Shown piece after piece: positions 59,790 to 64,000 of a stretch of DNA of 64,000 nt. This stretch comes from Methanoculleus caldifontis. Its GTDB lineage: Archaea > Halobacteriota > Methanomicrobia > Methanomicrobiales > Methanoculleaceae. Numbering within the stretch: position 1 is the stretch's first letter; every line of letters begins with the position of its first letter. The notes under the pieces were generated by a model. It saw nothing but the letters and a program-made list of their open reading frames with translations, was not told the DNA's origin and made no database searches. The stretch lies in NCBI RefSeq assembly GCF_032842345.1, contig NZ_WBKO01000001.1:744001-808000 (forward strand), read 5' to 3'. Both the position numbers and the translations under genes were made by a program.

Positions 59790-61146
59790 GATATCCCTCC
59801 GGCGGCACCAGGAGTTCGAACCGCGCCCCGTCGCCCGGCGTCCCGGTCTCGCGGATGGCGATCCCGGTTATGCTGAGGATCTCGCGGGCGAGGACGAGCC
59901 CGTGCCCGTAGCCCTCCGGCCTCTGGGCGAAGAGGGCCGGCTTCTCCGCTTCGGGTATCCCGGTCCCGTCGTCCTCGACGACGATCGCGCAGCCTTCCGG
60001 GCGGAGATGGTAGGTGACGACGACCCTCCTCACGCCCGTCCGCGGGTCGAGGGCGTTCTCGAAGAGATGGGTGAAGACCGTCCCGAGGTGGGGGTCGGCG
60101 AAGACCTCGAGCCGCTCTGTCCACGCCTCGAGGGCGACGTTCTCGAAGGGGAGGGTGGCGGCGGCCGCGAGGACCGTCTCCTGCACGGGCATCCATGCCG
60201 GCGGCGACGTCCCGATGTCGGGGAAGGCGCGGGAGATCTCAAGCTGCCGCCGGATACCGTTCGCGGCATCGTTCAGGTCGTCGATGAACGAGAGGACCGC
60301 GGGATCGTCGAACTTCATCACCCCGACCGAGAGGTGACCGTAGAGGACCGTAAGCCGGTTCGCGAGGTCCGTGCGCAGGATGCCCGTCAGGGTGTTGAGC
60401 TGGCGGCCGGCGTTCTGGAGGGCGGTCTCCATCATCACCTGGTCGCTCACGTCCCGGATGGACTCGATGGCCCCCGTGACGTTCCCTTCCCGGTCGAGGA
60501 GCGCGGTCGCCGTGAACCGGAGATGCGCCCCTTTCCTGCCCTGGAGGCGGGTGGCGGCGGCCTCCGTGACGAGGGGGCGGCCCGCCCCCTCGCCCTGGAG
60601 GACCCGGTCGACGAGGAGCGGCCGCCGCTCCCCGTAGAAGGGGACGGCGTACTCGTGGTCGCCCCGGCCGAGCATCGCCTCCTTCTCGACCCCGGTCATC
60701 TCCTCCATCGCGCGGTTCCAGGCGATGACCTTCCCCTCGCGGTCGATGGCAAACGTCGCATCGGGCAGGAACTCGATGATCTCGTTCATCTGCTGCTCGG
60801 ACTCGCGGAGCCGGAGCGCGAGGAGCGCGACCACCCCCCCGACGAGGACGAGGAAGATCGCCCGGGGGACGATGGCGAGCGCGAGGAGCGGATCGGGCGG
60901 GGAGAGGAGGAAGACCGAGACTGCGTAGGCGGCGGCAAGGCCGGCGGAGAAGACGAGGCCGCGGCGGGGATACCAGTAACTCGCGAGGATGATCGGGATG
61001 CTGAGCGGGAGGGCCGGGAGGGGGAGGATCCCCTCCGGGACGTCGAGGAGCAGGCCGAGGAGGTTTCCTCCGAGGGTGAGCGCCGAGAGGCCGGCGATGA
61101 TCGCGACGCGGTTCTTCGTGCCGGAAAAGAGGTTGCCGGGGCTCAT
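59779..61146 (-). CDS. membrane PAS sensor histidine kinase lacking the H-box histidine
   Basis: This is a 455-residue protein. Four to five hydrophobic spans (about 12-110) precede a PAS domain (about 118-235, F-L-P-D-A-T-F-A-I-D to the R-D-V-S-D-Q end), then the dimerisation helix L-T-G-I-L-R-T-D-L-A-N-R-L and a HATPase domain with N box F-E-N-A-L-D and G1 box E-D-D-G-T-G-I-P. In related archaeal kinases the helix reads R-H-D-x-x-N; here the phospho-accepting His is Thr (ACG). It may bind ATP but not autophosphorylate there. It lies directly downstream of an intact kinase of the same group. Confidence 0.85.
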   Translation of the reverse strand: MSPGNLFSGTKNRVAIIAGLSALTLGGNLLGLLLDVPEGILPLPALPLSIPIILASYWYPRRGLVFSAGLAAAYAVSVFLLSPPDPLLALAIVPRAIFLVLVGGVVALLALRLRESEQQMNEIIEFLPDATFAIDREGKVIAWNRAMEEMTGVEKEAMLGRGDHEYAVPFYGERRPLLVDRVLQGEGAGRPLVTEAAATRLQGRKGAHLRFTATALLDREGNVTGAIESIRDVSDQVMMETALQNAGRQLNTLTGILRTDLANRLTVLYGHLSVGVMKFDDPAVLSFIDDLNDAANGIRRQLEISRAFPDIGTSPPAWMPVQETVLAAAATLPFENVALEAWTERLEVFADPHLGTVFTHLFENALDPRTGVRRVVVTYHLRPEGCAIVVEDDGTGIPEAEKPALFAQRPEGYGHGLVLAREILSITGIAIRETGTPGDGARFELLVPPEGYRVV

Positions 61147-61167
61147 GGCCGCCCCGTCCCGCCGGTC

Positions 61168-62463
61168 CTACTCGCCGGGTGCACGGATCACCTCCGCCGG
61201 ACAGCGGAGCTCGAACCGCGCTCCGTTGCCGGGGGTCCCCGTCTCCTGGATAGTGATCCCGGTGATGGCGAGGATCTCCCGGGCCAGGAAGAGGCCGAGG
61301 CCGGTGTTCATGCCGTAGGCGTAGGAGAAGATCTTCTCCTTCTCGCCGGGAGCGACCCCGACGCCGTCGTCCTCGCAGAGGATCGTCGAGGTCCCGTCGG
61401 CCTCCCGCCGGAGGCTGAAGGTGATCGTCGTGAGGGTCTTTCCATACCGGAGCGCGTTCTCGATCAGGTTCGCAAAGACCTTCTCGATGAGCGGGTCGGC
61501 ACAGACCTCCACCCCGGGGGGGACGTCGTTCCTGACGGTCACCGCGCCCGGCGCGACGTGCCGGACCGACCGGTCCGCGACCGCCCGGATCTCCTGCCAG
61601 ACGGGGGCCGCGGCGCCCACCTTCTGGTACTCGGCGGTGAACTTGACGGTGTTGTCGATACGGTTCACCATCCCGGCGGCGCTCTCGATATGCTGCCACG
61701 CGCCGGCCGGGTCCTTCTCGCGCAGCATCAGGGCAAGGTCGAGGTATCCCCAGAGCGCCGAGAGCTGGTTCAAGAGGTCGTGGCGGGTGATGCTCGCCAT
61801 GAGCTGGAGTTTCTTGTTCGCATCCGCGAGCGCCTTCTCCACGCGCCTGCGTTCCTGGTTCTCGGCTGCGAGGCTCTCGTTGCTGCACGAGAGCTCCTCG
61901 ACGGTGTCCGTGAGCTGCTCGTTTAAGGTGTGCAGCTGCTCCTGGGCCTCCTGGAGCTCGGCGTTCTTTGCCACCGCGACGGTATACGTCGACAGGAGCG
62001 TGTTTAAGATCCGGAGTCTCCCGGCGGCGACGATGTAGGTGCTGCCGGCAAACGAGACCTCGAGCGGGGTGCTGTCCGGGTCGGCCCGCTCAGCCGTCCG
62101 GAGGACTGCCTCGAGCTGGGAGCGGACAAGCCCGGGCTCGACCGGCTTGACGATGAAACTGTCGGCCCCGGCGGCGAGGCCCCGCAGCACGTCGGCGGGG
62201 TCGAAGAGGTTGGTGACCAGGATGACCGGGATTCCCGGGAGGTCCTGCTTGATCCGGCGGCAGAGGTCGTAGCCGTCCATCCCCGGCATCACGACGTCGG
62301 TCAGGACGATCGCGGGCCGGATCGCTTCCATCTTCCGGAGCGCGGTCTCGCCGTCCGCCGCCAGGGTGACGTCGTATCCCTCCTGTTCGAGCATATGCCG
62401 GAGGAGCTCGGCCTGTGTCCGGCTGTCCTCCACTACCAGAATGCTGATGGGTCCTTTCTGCAT
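61168..62463 (-). CDS. response regulator-histidine kinase hybrid (REC-HK)
   Basis: The 431-residue cytosolic protein starts with a receiver domain, V-V-E-D-S (10-14), the phospho-Asp in V-L-T-D-V-V-M-P-G-M-D-G (about 53-64), and K-P (about 106). A helical linker with a coiled coil (about 165-225) leads to an H box S-I-T-R-H-D-L-L-N-Q-L (about 229-239). The HATPase domain has N box I-E-N-A-L-R-Y and C-E-D-D-G-V-G-V. The kinase relates closely to the next one but keeps its His. The gene lies between the CheA hybrid and the PAS kinase. Confidence 0.9.
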   Translation of the reverse strand: MQKGPISILVVEDSRTQAELLRHMLEQEGYDVTLAADGETALRKMEAIRPAIVLTDVVMPGMDGYDLCRRIKQDLPGIPVILVTNLFDPADVLRGLAAGADSFIVKPVEPGLVRSQLEAVLRTAERADPDSTPLEVSFAGSTYIVAAGRLRILNTLLSTYTVAVAKNAELQEAQEQLHTLNEQLTDTVEELSCSNESLAAENQERRRVEKALADANKKLQLMASITRHDLLNQLSALWGYLDLALMLREKDPAGAWQHIESAAGMVNRIDNTVKFTAEYQKVGAAAPVWQEIRAVADRSVRHVAPGAVTVRNDVPPGVEVCADPLIEKVFANLIENALRYGKTLTTITFSLRREADGTSTILCEDDGVGVAPGEKEKIFSYAYGMNTGLGLFLAREILAITGITIQETGTPGNGARFELRCPAEVIRAPGE

Positions 62464-62483
62464 CTCTCCCTCCCTCCTATCCG

Positions 62484-64000
62484 TCAGCGGCGCTCCAGAC
62501 GGCGGATCATATCGAGGAACCCCCCCGTCTCGAAACTGCTCTTGACGATATACGCGTCCGCACCGACCGCTCTCCCCTGCTCCCGGTCCTCGGGCGAGTC
62601 GAGCGAGGTGACCAGCGCCACCGGGATCCGGCGGTCGCGGGCGCGTATCTTCTCGACGAGCACGAAGCCGTTCATCCGGGGCATATCAACGTCTGAAACG
62701 ACCATATCAAACTCATGCTCCTTAAGCCTTCCGAGTGCGTCGATGCCGTCGACGGCGGTCTCTACCTGATATCCGGCCTTCTCCAGGATCTCCCTGAGCA
62801 GGACCCTCGACGTGACCGAGTCCTCCACGACGAGGATCCTTTTAGCACCCTCCTCCGGGGCCGCCGGGAAGGCTGCCGGCCGCTCCGTCTGCATGGCGTC
62901 CTGGATCAGTTCGAGCGGGTCGAGGACGAGCGCCACCCGCCCGTCGCCGAGGATCACGGCCCCGTCGACCCGGCGAACAGAGCGGAGCTGCGCACCGAGC
63001 GGCCGGACGACGATCTCCTGCACCCGGATCACCTCGTCGACCATGCAGGCGATCTGCCCCGCCCCGTAGGCGATGATGACGAGCGGCGTTGCGCGCGAGG
63101 GGTCATCGGAGCCGGACGGGGGGATCCCCAGAGCGTCGGTGAGCCGGATGACCTCGATCGTCTCTCCCGCTATCCGGATCGCCGGCCGGCCCCGCTCGAG
63201 ATCCAGGAAGTCCGGCCGGACCCGGAGGACCTGTCTCACCTGCTGCATCGGGAGGACATAGACCTGCCGTTCTGCACGGACCAGCAGCCCGCGGAGAGTG
63301 GCCATCCGCACCGGGACGGAGAGGGTGATCGCGGTGCCTCTCCCGACCGCCGAGGAGACCGTCACCTCCCCGCCGAGACGGGAGACGCTGTCCTCGACGA
63401 TGGCAAGGCCAAGCCCCCTCCCGGAGAGGTCGGTGACGACCCGGCTCGTCGTCAGCCCTGAGCGGAAGATGAGCCAGATCGCCTCGCTGTCCGTCAGGGC
63501 CGCGTTCTCGCTCGCCGAGAGGACCCCGGTCTCGACGGCGGTCCGCCGGATGGCGTTGCCGTCGATCCCGGCGCCGTCGTCGGCCACCTCGATCCCGACC
63601 CGGCTCCCCGAGCGGGGGAAGACCCGGATCCGCACGGTGCCGCCGGCAGGCTTCTTCCCTGCGAGCCGGGTCTCCGGCTCCTCGATCCCGTGGTCGATGC
63701 TGTTGCGGATGAGGTGCATGATCGGTTCCCGCAGGGCGTCGAGGATCCGCCGGTCCACCTCGAGCTCGCCCCCCTCGATCGCGAGGTCGACCGACTTGCC
63801 CGAGGTCCGGGAGAACTCCCGCACGAACGCGGAGAACGGCGCGAGTATGCTCGATGCCGGGAGGAGCGCCGCGTCGTGGACCAGGTCGGCGATGACGGAG
63901 GTCCCCGCCTCGAGCGCCGCGCGGTCGATCTCCATGGCCCGGGCGTAGGCGGCGAGGTCGTGCTGCAGGGAGGTGACGAACTCGCGGTTGTACTCCTGGA
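62484..64000 (-). CDS. CheA-type hybrid histidine kinase with C-terminal receiver (partial)
   Basis: The gene continues beyond the right edge; 505 codons are visible. Domains in order: a helical dimerisation segment, the CheA HATPase with H-L-I-R-N-S-I-D-H-G-I-E (N box) and E-V-A-D-D-G-A-G-I-D (G1) and the G-R-G-L-G-L-A box, a CheW-like domain (about 225-365 of the visible part, V-L-P-M-Q-Q-V), and a receiver with V-V-E-D-S and V-V-S-D-V-D-M-P-R-M-N-G. The Hpt domain would lie outside. Such hybrids control chemosensory or other outputs; no chemoreceptor is in view. Confidence 0.93.
   Translation of the reverse strand, partial: QEYNREFVTSLQHDLAAYARAMEIDRAALEAGTSVIADLVHDAALLPASSILAPFSAFVREFSRTSGKSVDLAIEGGELEVDRRILDALREPIMHLIRNSIDHGIEEPETRLAGKKPAGGTVRIRVFPRSGSRVGIEVADDGAGIDGNAIRRTAVETGVLSASENAALTDSEAIWLIFRSGLTTSRVVTDLSGRGLGLAIVEDSVSRLGGEVTVSSAVGRGTAITLSVPVRMATLRGLLVRAERQVYVLPMQQVRQVLRVRPDFLDLERGRPAIRIAGETIEVIRLTDALGIPPSGSDDPSRATPLVIIAYGAGQIACMVDEVIRVQEIVVRPLGAQLRSVRRVDGAVILGDGRVALVLDPLELIQDAMQTERPAAFPAAPEEGAKRILVVEDSVTSRVLLREILEKAGYQVETAVDGIDALGRLKEHEFDMVVSDVDMPRMNGFVLVEKIRARDRRIPVALVTSLDSPEDREQGRAVGADAYIVKSSFETGGFLDMIRRLERR

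Noticed and set aside
59902-61926. 674-codon plus-strand frame opposite the two kinase genes
   Set aside because: Arg/Asp/Glu/Gly-rich low-complexity translation without motifs; both kinases on the minus strand have clear domains.

Overview
This window looks like the chromosome of a GC-rich methanogenic archaeon of the Methanomicrobiales, most likely Methanoculleus or a close relative. The evidence is an archaeal gene set (LSm protein, ribosomal protein eL37, SepF, an initiator tRNA-Met with an A1-U72 pair), the methanogen thiol:fumarate reductase TfrAB, TATA/BRE-type promoters, and very high GC at third codon positions outside one AT-rich island. The genus is inferred from gene content and style, not from a database match.

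Region by region. 1-3.5 kb: end of a MinD-like ATPase gene, a zinc-ribbon gene, an MntA/HepT toxin-antitoxin pair with a truncated toxin, thiC, a decayed sulfite-reductase-like gene and a two-repeat CRISPR-like remnant. 3.5-12.4 kb: a DUF2298 membrane protein, a cupredoxin, a MarR regulator with a palindrome at its 3' end, a GNAT enzyme, two UbiA prenyltransferases, a DtxR-type regulator and two surface/membrane proteins. 12.4-18.5 kb: a minus-strand MoxR/DUF58/DUF4350/BatD-like operon of membrane proteins. 18.8-19.8 kb: an orphan nucleotidyltransferase and a HicB/HicA pair. 20.8-42.5 kb: a surface glycan locus. Its middle (about 22.9-37.8 kb) is AT-rich and holds glycosyltransferases, deacetylases, CapA, ATP-grasp, acyltransferase, pyruvyltransferase, a flippase and an F420-beta-like Fe-S protein. 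The GC-rich right flank encodes nucleotide-sugar enzymes of the ManNAcA/ManNAc3NAcA type. 43.0-44.2 kb: a four-gene MNT/HepT module in decay. 44.5-64 kb: a beta-propeller membrane protein, tfrAB, lysC-purM, the sepF-ZPR1 group, a PUA protein, the LSm-eL37-purF operon, tRNA-iMet, thioredoxin, a carbinolamine dehydratase homologue, redox proteins and a cluster of signal-transduction kinases ending in a CheA hybrid cut by the window edge.

How the genes work together. The glycan locus probably makes activated sugars (right flank), builds and decorates an oligosaccharide (glycosyltransferases, deacetylases, acyl- and pyruvyltransferases) and flips it across the membrane. The MoxR operon resembles BatA/MoxR chaperone-like membrane systems. 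Its BatD-like protein has a DUF4129-like cytosolic tail that also appears on the beta-propeller protein at 44.5 kb. Housekeeping operons (purF, purM, lysC, LSm, eL37) are intact.

Two families of short dispersed palindromic repeats lie mostly at gene 3' ends. Several toxin-antitoxin modules and one sulfite-reductase-like gene are decaying through frameshifts. No clearly new system with a defined function can be proven from sequence alone. The best leads are the CRISPR-like repeat pair with 61-bp spacing, the MoxR operon and its shared tail domain, the glycan island with boundaries inside genes, the tandem GT2 fusion with a shortened first domain, and a histidine kinase lacking its phospho-accepting histidine.
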